DNA of 64,000 nucleotides from the NCBI GenBank assembly GCA_015680685.1, contig MNCI01033474.1:554009-618008 (forward strand), written 5' to 3'. The notes under the pieces were generated by a model. It was not told where the DNA came from and did not search any database. It saw only the letters and a list, made by a program, of their open reading frames with translations. Of this stretch, positions 24,000 to 36,515 are shown piece by piece. Position numbers and translations under genes: made by a program. The DNA is from Gnetum montanum. Taxonomy: Eukaryota > Streptophyta > Gnetopsida > Gnetales > Gnetaceae. Numbering within the stretch: position 1 is the stretch's first letter; every line of letters starts with the position of its first letter.

Positions 24000-25914
24000 A
24001 CCCCCATGATTGAATGAAGACTCATCCTTGAGTGTAGAAGAGAAGGAATAAATTCCTTACAAAATATTTGGCAGGTATGGGATTATTAACTGACATACAA
24101 ACTGACTCAGATGGAACAGAATGACTCTGAGTGCCCAAGTGTTTAGAGTTACAATTTTTACAAAATTGGATGTTCATGACAAGAGAAGTGAACACCCTGA
24201 ATAAAACTAACATCCAACGCCTCTTGGCAGTTGAAGAGTTAGAGAGAAGATATAATAATCATGAATGATCTACATTGTGTGGAACTGATGCATCATCCTT
24301 GGTGAAGATAGTCTCGCTTCTAGTCGATGCTTTCCATTGCAATCACAATAGAATCATGAATTATTATACAATGTGTAACACATAGTTGTTAAATGCCTTG
24401 TCTCATTGATGGTTACACTCCCCTAGGTTGTGATTGTGGTAGATTGATTCCTTTACGAGTGTTAGTGGGAAGGCTTGACAAATAGGGTAAAGTAGACAAG
24501 TGGTCAATCAAATTTGAAAAAGTTTGACACAAGAAAATATTTGAAGAGGGTGTATGAATTCACAAAAATAAAAAAGAAAGTTACTAAAAAATGTTGTGAA
24601 GATGTGCACAATTGGATGTCATTGATGGGGTAAACAAAAAGATTTGATTGTAAGAGTGTTTAAGGGAAAAGAACTTAACTAACCCAACCAAAAGCTGTGC
24701 AAGTGGGCCCTCCCCAAAGTAGGCACATGCCTTTTATGCCCTTGCATAACTTCAAACCAAGGAGTCCATGGGATTTGTGGATGATTAATGGTTACAAAAG
24801 GTTAAGTACAAAAACCCAAATGAAACTACCTAAGAATTCTAACACATCAAACCAGGACATCAAACAAGAACATGAAACCAATAGTGAGGTGAGACATGGA
24901 AAGCATAGATGGATGAGAGAGAGAGAGAGAGAGTGGAATGAAGTTCTTAATTAAGGTCACATGAAGTCCCTTGTGGATTTTATGGTTAAATGACTTGATA
25001 AGATCCATCATTATTCTAGACTAAAACCAACCACACTCAGTGACTTTGCATCATCATCCTAAGATGACTCCATCCCCCTGAGACACAAGTGTGCTCCCAT
25101 AGAATAACCACCATTCCTTATTAAAGAAGAAAAAAGAATTAGGAAGTGGGGAAGGGACTTAGTTGGACCTTTAGGCATAGGTAGCATGTCTTTTGAGTCC
25201 TATAACCAGTGCTTATAGCCTATTTATTTTTTCTACGGGATGTGCTTTGAATTCCCATCATTTTTTTGGTATTTTTTGTGATAGGAATCACACCATGCAA
25301 AGTTGTATTCAACTTCCTTTATTGGTAAACATGGAATGGTAAAAAGTACATGAAAACACACATGCACCCAGGAAAATAGAAAGGCACAAAGAATACCAAA
25401 TCCCCTTGAAGTCACACCTTGTTCAATCCTTTGAATCCTTTCGAATTCCAGAAACTACCAAAGTCACACATTTGTTAAAGTTTTGTTGATGAAAAATGGA
25501 TTGCACATTTCCAGAACAAAGAAAACCATAGAGTTTGTGGATGGGTGGATGCTATGGACTCATTGCTTATTGCATGAAAAATAAACCATGTCCTAATCAT
25601 CCATAACAAAATTCAAAGCCAAAATCTAGACATTAACAAGAAAATAACAAAATAGTACATACCACCATCAATCAATGCGTTACCACTGTACCTGGTACTT
25701 ATTAACAAAAAGTTAAAAAATCACACCAAAATAAAATTAAAGAGAATATAAAAGAAAGTGTAAAATTTTTAAGAAATAGCAAATTTACTAACAATTTTGT
25801 AAAAAAAAAATTAGAAAATATTAATAACATGAAAACAAGAAGATGTAAAATAAAGAATGTGTAAAACAAAAAATTGTAAAATAAAAAGATGAAAACACTT
25901 AAGAATCTTAAAAA
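24000..25914 (-). other. Element A 3' internal region
   Basis: This region lies between gag and the 3' LTR and is collinear with 56880-58770 of F, 53000-54200 of E and 61900-63800 of H. It begins with T-rich sequence containing TTTGTTTTACA-like words. At about 24560-24775 it has a segment whose - strand translation (PWTPWF, PTLGRAHLHSF) resembles the ORF at 57811-58233 of F. No pol is present. Confidence 0.6.
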
Positions 25915-26619
25915 CTAGAATGTGGGGGGGGGGGGGGGGGGGGGGGTGTGGTGGATGACCCCATGACTAAACATTTGGTCATGACAAGGATTAATAAGTG
26001 GATAAATAGGATCCATGCATGTACGAAACATTGGTAACCATTCATGCCCTAGCCATTGGGTGTTTGTGTGTGGTGTGGTGGCTCGGTAGAAAAATTGTTG
26101 GTCACACACTTGCTGGTTAAATGTATGGTGGGTCAGGGTATGAGATGTGTTAATGTTATGGATGGCTAGCCCACAATTACACCCTTGATCATGATATGAT
26201 ATGCATGGATTTATTTGTCTTCCCACATTGTTAAATTCACTGTTTGGATTTGCGATTGGAGTATTGATGGATGGTGGCCCTTATGTATGATCAGAGGACG
26301 TTGGTTGAGACAAGGAAGGTGGTGCACTGGATTGGCCTTGTGTTGGCTCAAATGATATGGTGGGTCCATGCATGGTCTACTTTGACTTATAGCCTTTCCT
26401 ATAGAAGGGATGTTTTTGATGTTGTAGTTGAGACCCATTGGTGTTAGCATGTTTATGCACATTTGTAGTATAAGTGACATTCGTTTATTGATATTGTGGT
26501 GTGAAACCTTTCTGTGTTGCTGATGGTGGCATATAATGAGGTGGAGTGTGAGAATATTGAGGGTAGGATGAATGGTAAGATGTGTGAGGTGGTGATCCCT
26601 TAGGGGATGTCATGGGTTG
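25915..26619 (-). pseudogene. Element A gag, 3' part (beyond element D)
   Basis: Two overlapping - strand frames encode histidine- and proline-rich sequence that aligns in position and composition with the C-terminal part of element E gag (52300-52721). A run of 23 G at 25924-25946 gives a proline homopolymer on the coding strand. The reading continues from the part at 39257-41080, from which it is separated by element D. Confidence 0.6.
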
Positions 26620-26624
26620 ATGGT

Positions 26625-28367
26625 TGAAACATCACAAAAATTCGAGTCTTAGCATCTCGACTACAAATTTGGCTAACTATCAAAACAATGGTAATTTGTC
26701 CAAATTTTTCTAAGTGTTAAAAGTAGTTAGCTCCAATTGTTAGATTTGCAAAATTTTTCTAAGTGTTAGAACGATGACACTTTCTACAAATTTTTCTAAG
26801 TGCTGGGACCACACTCTCCATTGTAGTAGAGCATAGTTAGCTTCAATGGAAAATTTTCTGCAATTTTGGCTAAATGTTAGAATGATGACACAAGTTGTAG
26901 AAATTTTTCTAAGTGTTATGCTATGCTCTAGAGCATAGTTAGTGTAGCATGCACTTCAGTGGCCAGTTTGCATGGGTGTTAAGCCAAAATCTGTTAAGCT
27001 AGCTTAGCATGGAAGAGGCATTTGGTAGATTTTATAACTCTTGAAGCTACCCCTCTTGCTATGCTCCCAAGCGTAGCTGGCGTAGCAAGAAGAAGGATTG
27101 CAAATTTTGCTAGATTTTTCTAAGTGTTCATGCTATGCCCTATCCTGGCTATGCTCATGAGCGTAGGAAGTTTAGGTAGCGCTAGATTTTAGTTTTTTGC
27201 GAATTTGCCTAACTGTTGGATTACACTCCAGAGCGTAACAACGTGAAACTACCTCCAAAAGCTTCCAGAGCTTAGCATAAGCCTTTATTTTAGCTCTAGC
27301 ACTCCTCCAGCAAGCAAAATTAGCAATTTTCATTTCTCCTACATCCCCCATTTATCCCAAATTGTACCTATGCTTTAAAGCATAGTGAGCATAGCAAGGG
27401 GTGAGCGTAGTAAGTGTAGTAACGAAAGTTAGAAAAATTTTGAACTTTTTCTAGTCACACCTCTGGACTTAGAAATTTTTTTGAATTTTTCTTGTAGTCC
27501 CACTTACTACATTGCCAAGTGGCATCCAATCTACATTTTGGACTAACCCTAGCCCTATAAATACCCCTACATCCCAATATTTTAGGGGTTGGTAGTTGGC
27601 ACTTTCATTTAGCATTTTGGAATTTTAGCATCTTGGCACGTAGTTTCATGGGCGAATGAGACCCATAGCAGATCACATTGGTAGAAAGGCATAGCTTCGC
27701 TGCATGGTATACCATATGCCGTTGCAGCCCTACATCATACAGTACACTGTAGCCCTCTTGTAGCCCTGTAGAACACCGCATGGTATACTACGATGACCAA
27801 CTCAATAGGCATGGTTCATCATAGTGAGCACTAGACTTCATGGCTTGACCCCACCGAGACTGTGACTATGCTCCAACTACACCTATTATACACTGTGTAC
27901 CTTCTGAGACCCTTTTGGAGTTAAATACATTTCTATTTGGGATGGTGTTTCATTTCTCTCTCCTATTTCTACCATTTTCTTGCATCTTTTGCATTTTTTT
28001 CATGCATCATCATGCTATATTACACTCAGGAAATAATCTCCATAGGTTGACACCCTTATTTTAGTTGAAACCGTTGGCTACACTTGCCCCCATTCCATGG
28101 CTATGCTCTACACTTAGCACCACGAAACACCGCTTTGACACCTAGCACCGTTTCATGTTGCTTACATTTGCATTTTGGCTAACCACACCATCCCCTAGTT
28201 GCACCCATTGCCCTAATTGCAATTAGCAAAGTCCCTATTTGATCGACAAGACTGTTTAGGGCACTCTACCTCCATTTCCAACAAGGCCCTCAAGTAGAGG
28301 CAGGGTTAAGGCTATGTGTCTTTTAATTCCTCGGTGATTCCAGCCACTAACATTTTCGGTTGTTATA
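26625..28367 (+). repeat. Element D 5' LTR
   Basis: It runs from TGAAACATCAC to TTGTTATA. It carries many copies of TTTTTCTAAGTGTTA near its start and several palindromic TATGCTCTAGAGCATA-like units between 26925 and 27400. TATAAATACCCC at about 27556 is a likely TATA box. Homology to the 3' copy begins only at 26857. Confidence 0.7.
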
Positions 28368-28952
28368 GTTTTTGGTGCCAGAAAAAGGGCCTCACCATTT
28401 CCTTCTAGATTTTCTAATTGTTTTCCTGCATGCTCTCTTCACCACTTATTGGTGTAGATTGGACCCCATCTTCGGTTCCCCTGGAACCTTGCTGGACAAA
28501 AGCCAAAGCGTATCTTTGGCACTTAACCAAAATTTTGGGTGCTCGTGAGAGTGTAGCTAGCTCTTAGCATAGAGAGTGTAGCTGGCTTTAGTGTAGCAAG
28601 CATAACACTAGATTTAGCCATTTTCAGTAGCTTTCACAATTAGCATTTTTTTTTGCATTTCCATACTTAGCATTTTTTTTGTGCATTTTCATACTTAGCA
28701 TTTTTTCTACATTTTCATGCTTAGCCAAATTTTCATAGTTTCATACTTAGCCAATTTTCTATAGTTTTACACTTAGTCAATTTTTTGTAGTTTCCATGCT
28801 TAGCCATTTTTTTGCATTTTTACACCTAGCCATTTTTCTACATTTTTATACTTAGCCATTTTTCTGCTATTGGCCGACTTAGTCATTTTTTTATAGTTTT
28901 CAAAGTTAGCCATTTTTTGTAGACAGCAACTCTCACAACCTGATCTAAGAAC
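28368..28952 (+). repeat. Element D leader with primer-binding site and 28-bp tandem repeats
   Basis: The putative primer-binding site lies at 28373-28390. From about 28610 to 28925 a unit of about 28 bases (TACTTAGCCATTTTTCTGCAT-like) is repeated about eleven times with variation. The array sits between primer-binding site and gag, where retroelements carry packaging and leader sequences. Confidence 0.65.
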
Positions 28953-31530
28953 ATGAATCCAGATCAACCTTCCACATCGGTGTCTAACACATTCAACTCA
29001 TGATCCACCCAAAGAGTGCTGCACTAAGCCACAAATAGTACAATTTTGTTTGTGCCAAAATCCAAGCAAGATTTCCAATGGATTGCCTTGAATTAGAAGC
29101 AAAGTAAGACTATGAATGAGTCTATCAAGATGAATGAGAGTACAACCCCTCATTTGACATAATCCCACTCACGGAGTCCTACCGCTAGCTATTGTCCCAA
29201 CTCATCCGTGCAAATGAGCATGATGCAAGGACAACCTATGAGGAGGCCTCATAGGAGGAAGAAGATGAGTTTGAGGCCCACTCTGAATGTGAGAGCCCCC
29301 TCTACACCATCTTTCAACAACCAGTCCCTAGTATGATCCCTCCTCGATTCGGGTCACTGATCCTATCTAAGATAGTGACAATGTTGATTCAACCTTCCTT
29401 GCAAGTGATTGCCACATTTACCCAACCCTATTCTCATGTAGGGGCTACCTCCAATCCCTAGATGATTTAGGCATCCTATGTTCCACTTGTCTCATTAATG
29501 TCCATGATGTCCATCCAATCCACTCATTTGTGGCCTACCTTGGTCACCACACCCATCACTTAGCCAATGCATCAATTGCATTCGTTTGCTACAATGTTAA
29601 ACTGGAAAACTCTGCAACCAAAAATTCGACCCTATACTATGCAACCAACACAAGCCTAGTTAGTGCAACTAGTTGGCACATCCCCAAGCTTGAAATGGGA
29701 TTCCAACTGATCCAAAGTTTGATGAAGGAGATCAACCAACTCAAAGCTGCCTCCTTCAAAATCATCAAGATGGTGGACTTCTACCAGGATGACCCCATAA
29801 GTCGTACGGTCCCACCCCTGCCTCTCTCAACTAGGGTCTACCTACCTGAACTCATTAAGTACAATGGTAAAGGGGATCCCAATGCACACTTGATCACATT
29901 TTGATCTAAGTGCCTACTCTTTCAAGCCTGGCCACATGCCATCATGTGTGTGTTCCCCATGTCACTCACTAGTAAGGCCTTAGACTAGTATCACGCACTA
30001 CCCAAGGCCTCAATCTCTTGTTTGGAGGACCTCATAAGCCACTTTGTGACATGCTTCAAGTATAACCTAAAGCCTGAAGCAACCCTTGACTAGCTCATGT
30101 AGGTAAAGCGGGGGCTCCTAGAGTCCATGCCAAAATTTCTTCAACATTGGAATGTTGCATTTAGCAAAATGCATGAACCCCTAGCAGAGATGCACATACT
30201 AGCCATCTTCAAGGATGCAGTGAATGATTTCATCAAGTTCAAATTGTATTACTTTGCCTCAAAGTCCCTCAGTTAGGCCTTTTCCAAAATGAAAGACATA
30301 GAGGAGGCAGCATAAGCTAGTAATGACTCGGCCTACGTGGCCTAGAGAAACCAACATGCGCATAAGAAAAACACAACAATGGACATAGTGGCTGCAAGTA
30401 CAAAAGTAGCCAACCAAGGCCCAATGGTTAAGCAGCCAAGGCCCCAGCTCACAAAGCCACCAACTCACCTACATTGGTAAGGGCTGCCCCAAGATCCAAT
30501 TTTGAGTGTAAGGATCACTGAAAGTATACATCACTATTAGTGGTATCCTCTGAATTATTGGAGCAACTCTTGAAAGCTGGGTGAATCCAATACAAACACG
30601 TATTAGTGATTACCTACCACAAACATGATAGGTAGTGCAAACTACTGAGGAACCCCACCTGAATAGTACCAAATGAGGCCCTAGTCCTACAACACTTCCA
30701 GCTAGACTAATACTATCATTACCACTAGATGTTTGGCCATAGTACAGACAACTATCATGCTTTGTAGGATGACCTACAAAGAATGATAGAACAAGGCCAA
30801 CTGGTGCTCAATGCAATGAGCCAATCCAATGTAGATGATGCCCCCTATGTCATAAAATTCATCAGCATAGGTGGCGAGTCTAACCCTATGCAACAACCTT
30901 TTGTGATTTGCATGCCTCCCAGCAAGGCAAGGATCCCCTCAACCTCCACAAGTAAGAGGCCATCCTTTGTTATCGAAGTGCCACCTTAGGCACCCAGAAC
31001 ATCCTTTGTGGTTAAGATTCCATAGTAATTATCTACTAAGATGTTAAATTGGCAACCAATCCAACCATCCGCTAAGATGTTAAATTGGCATGATGTAGCA
31101 ACAACAACTACTAAGTAACCTTTCGTCATCAAGGTTCCACAATGAGTTGTTCCCACAAAAACTCCTAAATCACTATTTATCATAAGGGTGCCACAATGTG
31201 ATGGCCCCTCACCTAGCTGAAGCCCAACAGTGGGCAACATCTCAGCCTCTCCTCCTTCGAGGGTCGACCCCACCAACAACCCAGGTAGGCCTACCAAATG
31301 GCAACCCAAGAGGATGAATGAGCACTTCACAATCCCCATGGCAGAAGCAAAGGCTACAACTAGTAAGAAATACTCAAGCACTTGGACCCCTACCCTCAAG
31401 TAGGCCAGTCAACCCAAGCCCAAGTCCCCTCTATGAGAGATCTATCTCTCAAGCTGCATGGAGGAAGTTAAGGCCACCACAACAGTTAATGATAAGGACT
31501 TCACAGTTGCACTAACCTAGGTGAACCAAA
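28953..31530 (+). pseudogene. Element D gag
   Basis: An ATG at 28953 starts a frame soon broken by a stop. The clearest part, 29530-30320, encodes the plant retrotransposon gag signature: LIKYNGKGDPNAHLITF, then FPMSLTSKALD, then HFVTCFKYNLKPEATLD and GLLESMPKFLQHW. Stops occur at 29902 and several later positions in the same frame. Sequence to about 31530 is proline- and threonine-rich and broken. The architecture is that of Tat/Ogre-type Ty3/gypsy gag. Confidence 0.75.
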
Positions 31531-31739
31531 CACTCAAGCAGAAGAATATAATACTATGCTTGAATGACTTGGTCATGACCTCATCTGCTCACGACCAAGC
31601 ACTAGCCCAGATGTTGGCCTCCATTCCTATCATGGAGGGCATCCTTGTAGATGAGGCATCCATCTATGCAGTAATGTTGCCCCTTGCATCATAAGAATTA
31701 GGTTCAACATCCCTAGCCTTTCATGATGATGCAGTCAAC

Positions 31740-32110
31740 ATCAATCCCAAATGAGGGGAGGTCATTATAGCTCCACTAACCATTAGCATACATGTTTGGT
31801 AGTGCATGAGCCATAGAGTGCATGTCAATGATGGTGTAGCAACAAATGTAGTCCTGTACTCCATCATTGACAAGCTAGGCCTAGCAGATGAAATCAGGCC
31901 AACCAAAATCACTTGTTGAAAATCCTTCAATGGATCACTTATCACCATTAGGGGTATAATCAACTTGTCCCTCATGGTAGGGGAGTAATTCCCCACTAGC
32001 ATAGATTTCACTATCATAGAGGAGATGCCAGGCTTCAACTTTATCCTAGGTAGGCCTTGGCTAGCTCAACTACGGGTCGTCTCCTCTCCTATCCACCAAG
32101 GAGTTCACCT
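31740..32110 (+). pseudogene. Element D aspartic protease
   Basis: Broken + strand coding reads NDGVATNVVLYSIIDKLGL around the expected active site, then SFNGSLITIRGIINLSL, then SIDFTIIEEMPGFNFILGRP, the typical order of Tat-lineage retropepsins. The active-site triad is D-G rather than the usual D-S/T-G, and at least three stops interrupt it. No reverse transcriptase follows; a short C-terminal extension runs to about 32330. Confidence 0.7.
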
Positions 32111-32329
32111 TCCATATGAAGGTGGTTAAGTTATCATCCACAGTGATAATGCCTCCCCTCTAGCTATCCACAACATAGGTATGGAGTAAGTCTTGGAGGT
32201 GGAGTTTTCTGGTGATGCATCTGAGGCAACCAACATAATGCATATGGCTGACACACCTGAACAAGTGGTTGAAGCCAACAGCTTTCTAGAGGATCCTAGG
32301 TCCTACTCATTTCCTAATCCAAACTAGAT

Positions 32330-33110
32330 TAGGAAACAATCACCTAATTAAGGCACTCCCTTGGCCAAAAATGTGCTAGGCACCTACCTACCCCTTGTCT
32401 TCACTGGCCATGCATTTTTGAATTTCATTTGCATTGCACTAGCCTACGCATTTACATTTTGCCTACTTACTTAGATCACACATTTTGCTTTGTTTACACT
32501 TTTTTTTGCTTTTTTTACACATTCATCAACTTAGCTTATGCATTGCATTTGAAAAAACATAAAAAATACATAAAAATCATAAAACTAGAACTAAAAAAAA
32601 AAACACACATGACCTAAAAAGGCCTTAAACTAGCCCATAGCCTGGAATGGCTTAAAACTAGCAACCTATGGCTTGCATGGCCTTAAACTAGTAATGTACA
32701 GCCTGAAATGGCCTTAAACCATCAATCCCTTTGCGATGGTCTGAAATGACCTTAAACTAGCAATGGCTTGAAATGGCCCAAACCTGGCAACACTCGATAG
32801 CCCAAAATGGCCTTAGACTACTGTTGCAACTTGGAACAGCCTGAAATTATCCCTCTTCACATTAATTTCCCTTTATTTGTGCATTTTAACTCTGTTTATG
32901 ATAGGTGTCACTTGATGTTGTTTTTCTAGTTGATTTTTGCAAGATCTTGCAGGCACATAGCATGACTACACATGCAACATTGCACCTCACACAAGCAAGG
33001 TAAGCACTTATCTACCATGATGCAAAAAAATGGCACAGATAATCTGCTATGACTATAAATTGGCATAATATTCTACTATGATTATGAATTGATGTAGAAG
33101 TTCGCTATGA
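32330..33110 (+). repeat. Tandem repeats in the pol position of element D
   Basis: From about 32615 to 32850 a unit of 40 to 50 bases containing GGCCTTAAACTAGCAA and GCCTGAAATGG recurs about six times. From about 33020 a second unit (CTATGACTATAAATTGGCAT) recurs and is cut by insertion I. No coding is seen where reverse transcriptase would be expected. Confidence 0.6.
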
Positions 33111-33114
33111 CTAT

Positions 33115-36100
33115 TGTTGGCGACCGTTTGGGACGCGACCGCCAACGAGTGTCCTCGAACAGGATTTAGGTGCTTGCTGGTCTCTGGCAACACCAAGGCC
33201 CAAATACCTCCAAATAAACTCCCCAGTTAATATGAGTATGTGTGTGTGCTGTTGTGGTGTGCTGTTAGGAAAAAATGAAACGATTGGGTTGTGTGTAAAA
33301 CTATAAATGACTTATCTTAAAGAGATTCAGCCAACTTTGCAAAGTACTGTGAGTTGTTGAGAGTTCTTATTCTGTTCAATTGCTTAGTCTATGCGGTCCT
33401 TATAATACATACTTGTAACAAATAAAGTTTTGCAAAAACATTTGAGCACAACTCTACGAATCCACTTTTAATTTTCCCCAGAGAAAGAGATAATTCCACA
33501 AGAAAACTAGAAAGAGAGCGAGATTCAATGGAAATAGAAAGAAAAGAAAAAGAAAGAAGACTTGTGTTAAGATCTCAAATGTTTAAACAAGGTAAAATGA
33601 TATGAGTAAACAATTCACAATAAAGCTATCCCAAATTCAATTTCAAGGCTCAAATAAGCAAATTTTCAAGACAATCCTACTATGCTACCAAAAAAAATGC
33701 TACGTAAACTATCACATACGAGATTCTAATTTGGCTAGATAATGGATTTCAATAATTGAATTCAATAGAAATTTCAAAAGACTTGAAAATTTATGATTGA
33801 AATACCATGGAGATTCACTTTAAAGATAAAAGAAGCTATTCTAGTCCTATCAAAGTACCAAATATTTTCTGAACCCTCTTGACTATTGAATTGTTCAACG
33901 GCTTGACTACATACAGAGGCTCTCTTACAACAATCTCAATAGCAGTTTTTATACATTGCACAATAATAAAATTCACTACAAAAATGCTCTTAAGGCTTTC
34001 AAACATAAGCTCTTCTATGATAAAATTTTAATAGAAATTTTTATATCATGCAACAAAAAAAATAAGAGCAATCTAAAAATCCCAAAATTACTTGCCAAGC
34101 ATGATACTATTTAAACCACTAGCTAAACAATTTAAATAGAATAAAAAATAAACATAACTCATAGGACTATGACAAAGAGGTTGGAATGTTGTCTTTAACA
34201 AGTCATCTTACAAGCAATCTTTCACAATGTCTTCTTTAGCAATGCTCTCCCCCTTAGCCATCAAGACCCAAAAGTGAGACCTCGAATGAGATCCCTCCTT
34301 TTCTTTCCTACCCTTGAAGCCCTTTTATAGAGTCTCATAGGTAGTTAGGTAAGTTAGAAACATTTTGGGTGGTTATAACCACCATAGAGATAAAAAAGCT
34401 GCAGTTGACAAGTGTCCCATTTAGTTGCCAAGTGGCCCATTCAGTTGCCAAGTGGTCACCATGGAGATAAAAAAGTTGTAGTTGATAAGTGGCCTTTGTA
34501 GTGGTTATAACCACCATTTCAATTGAGAGGCTACAATTGTCATGACATTACAATATTTATAGGAAATTTAAAATGAAGCCAAGTATCTAGTGCCTATTTT
34601 CACCATAGGGTTAAATGATTATAGGTGATGAATATCTTGTAGTTGCAACCATTATGATCATAATTGACTAGTGTTCAATTCACATGGGACTTTGAATAGT
34701 TGTCCCATAACTTTCTTTTCTTTTTTAAATCATAAAATATTTTATTGTTATTTAAATCATAGTAATAGAAATAGTAACCATGGAGTTGATGCATACATGG
34801 ATGGGTTGATATAAAAATATAAATGTATGTGTGTAATATTTGTCCATCTATCTTATGCTTGGGACCCATGATTTGCTTCCTGCCTACCACCAACCTCTGT
34901 CTACTTAAATCATTTGTGAGTTGAAGGATTTGAACTTGCAAAATGCATTAAAACAAAATGCTACGCACTAGCAGTTATATTCGATAATAATTTTGGCATA
35001 AATGGTGGGACCCCTCGTATTGATTCAAAAACTTTGATGAAATAATTCCTACTAAAATCTAGGCTCATGGAACTCTGCCATAACCTGGTGCCATTTTCAT
35101 GTATTGTTACTCAAATTATTCCACCCTGTGCCGATCTCAGCCAGAACCATATATCAACTACCACCGCAAAACAAGGCCCTGCCATGTTACGCCTCCTCCA
35201 TCTTCAATGCTATTGATGCCATTGCTAATTCCATTTAGTTGCACTAATTTTGCTAGTTGTTCCATCTCACACAGTGTTAGCATCGAACGATAATTTCAAT
35301 GATTTCACCGGTGATCTTGGCCTGACGCTCATGGTTGTAAGTAATGGAGAGCACATTGAGCATGCCCGGCGATGGAAAGCTTGACCAAGAAGGTATGGTT
35401 GGAGCAGTCAGCATTCTCAACTCCGTGAATGCACTACGCTGCATTTCACAGGACCACCAACGCCAAAGTCATCATTGTCTACATTGCTGAAATTGGCTGC
35501 GAAGTGAGGGTTGCCAACATTGGAGCTGAGAAAAATGAGAGCTTGCTCTTGCACCTGCTTCTACTAGTGTCTGTTCCATTTTCCTATGTTGATTTCTTTT
35601 TGTAAGGTTCTTTTATAGAGCCCAGAAATGACCCTTCCTTGTGGCCTAGAAGTAGGTAGCCAATTGCTTATTTTGTCCTTAACACTGGACAACAATTATC
35701 TTAATCATATTCCATGATGCCGCCGTTGCACTTGCTTCACATCCTTATTTGGTGTCAAGTTCAGTTCATTTTTTGGAAATACAATCCTCTTATGTTAACT
35801 TCCTATTTCATCTGTATAGATATAAACTGGTTGGTCGTGTGACAGTCCTCTGATCATGGAATTCCATGCAGGCAGTGTTGTATTCTGCAATCCATAAAAC
35901 ATGATTTTTGGTGGAGTCACACATCCACTTCTGACATACATGTTGACAAGGGTGCTTCCCACATAGCAATACTGACTGAATCTAAAATTTGGACTCAAGG
36001 CATGGGTGTACTTTAACACTTTCGATTTCTTTAAGAGAAATTATCCTTTTGTTCTTATATCCAAATATATTTGAGTAGAAGTAAATATACCATGCAAAAA

Positions 36101-36510
36101 TATACATTGATCCTAAAGTAGAATATTAGGCCCCAAACCCTTCTAGAATGCTAGAGAGTGATGCAATCACACTCTCCAAGGAACCCTTTATGTCTTCTCT
36201 TTCTACAGATACATTCTAGTGAGGCAACTTGAGAACCACCAGATTATGATTCTTAAGCAAGTCATGAAATTAATCATTCAAAATTTACGCTGCAATTTCT
36301 ACTCATGACACCAAGATGGATAATTCCCTATCAATGTAGGTTCAATATCTAGCATATGTCATTCCAAATTCATGGTCAGTTAATTATTGCAGAATTCTTC
36401 ATGGGAAAGAGCATAATCCTCCTTGAACAGTTTCAGTTCATTAGGATCCTGTACCTCACCATTTGCAAATAAGTCCACCTGTTCCATGAAATGGCCAAAA
36501 TGTACCAACA
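33115..36510. mobile_element. Insertion I: 3.4-kb insertion with gene fragment, nested in D
   Basis: The insertion begins TGTTGGCGACCG and ends GTACCAACA, so TGTTGG and CCAACA are inverted ends. ACTAT flanks it exactly on both sides (33110-33114 and 36511-36515), and removing it restores element D's tandem-repeat unit. Five-base duplication and TG...CA ends are typical of LTR-type integration, but I could not find a second LTR inside. No transposon protein is recognised. It carries a PPR-like fragment on the - strand, an internal repeat near 34370-34520 (ACCACCATAGAGATAAAAAAG and a near copy), and non-repetitive sequence of better GC content at 35100-35560. Confidence 0.6.
35831..35975 (-). 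pseudogene. Pentatricopeptide repeat (PPR) gene fragment
   Basis: The - strand frame reads YVGSTLVNMYVRSGCV followed by GLQNTTLPAWNSMIRGLS, the consensus of a plant PPR pair (typically VGSALVNMYAKCG...WNSMI). Only about one and a half repeats are present with no flanking PPR units, so it is a captured or decayed piece rather than a gene. PPR proteins bind organellar RNA; this fragment is unlikely to do anything. Confidence 0.6.
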
Positions 36511-36515
36511 ACTAT

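Noticed and set aside
30986-31399. 137-codon - strand frame
   Set aside because: Antisense shadow of the broken D gag tail.
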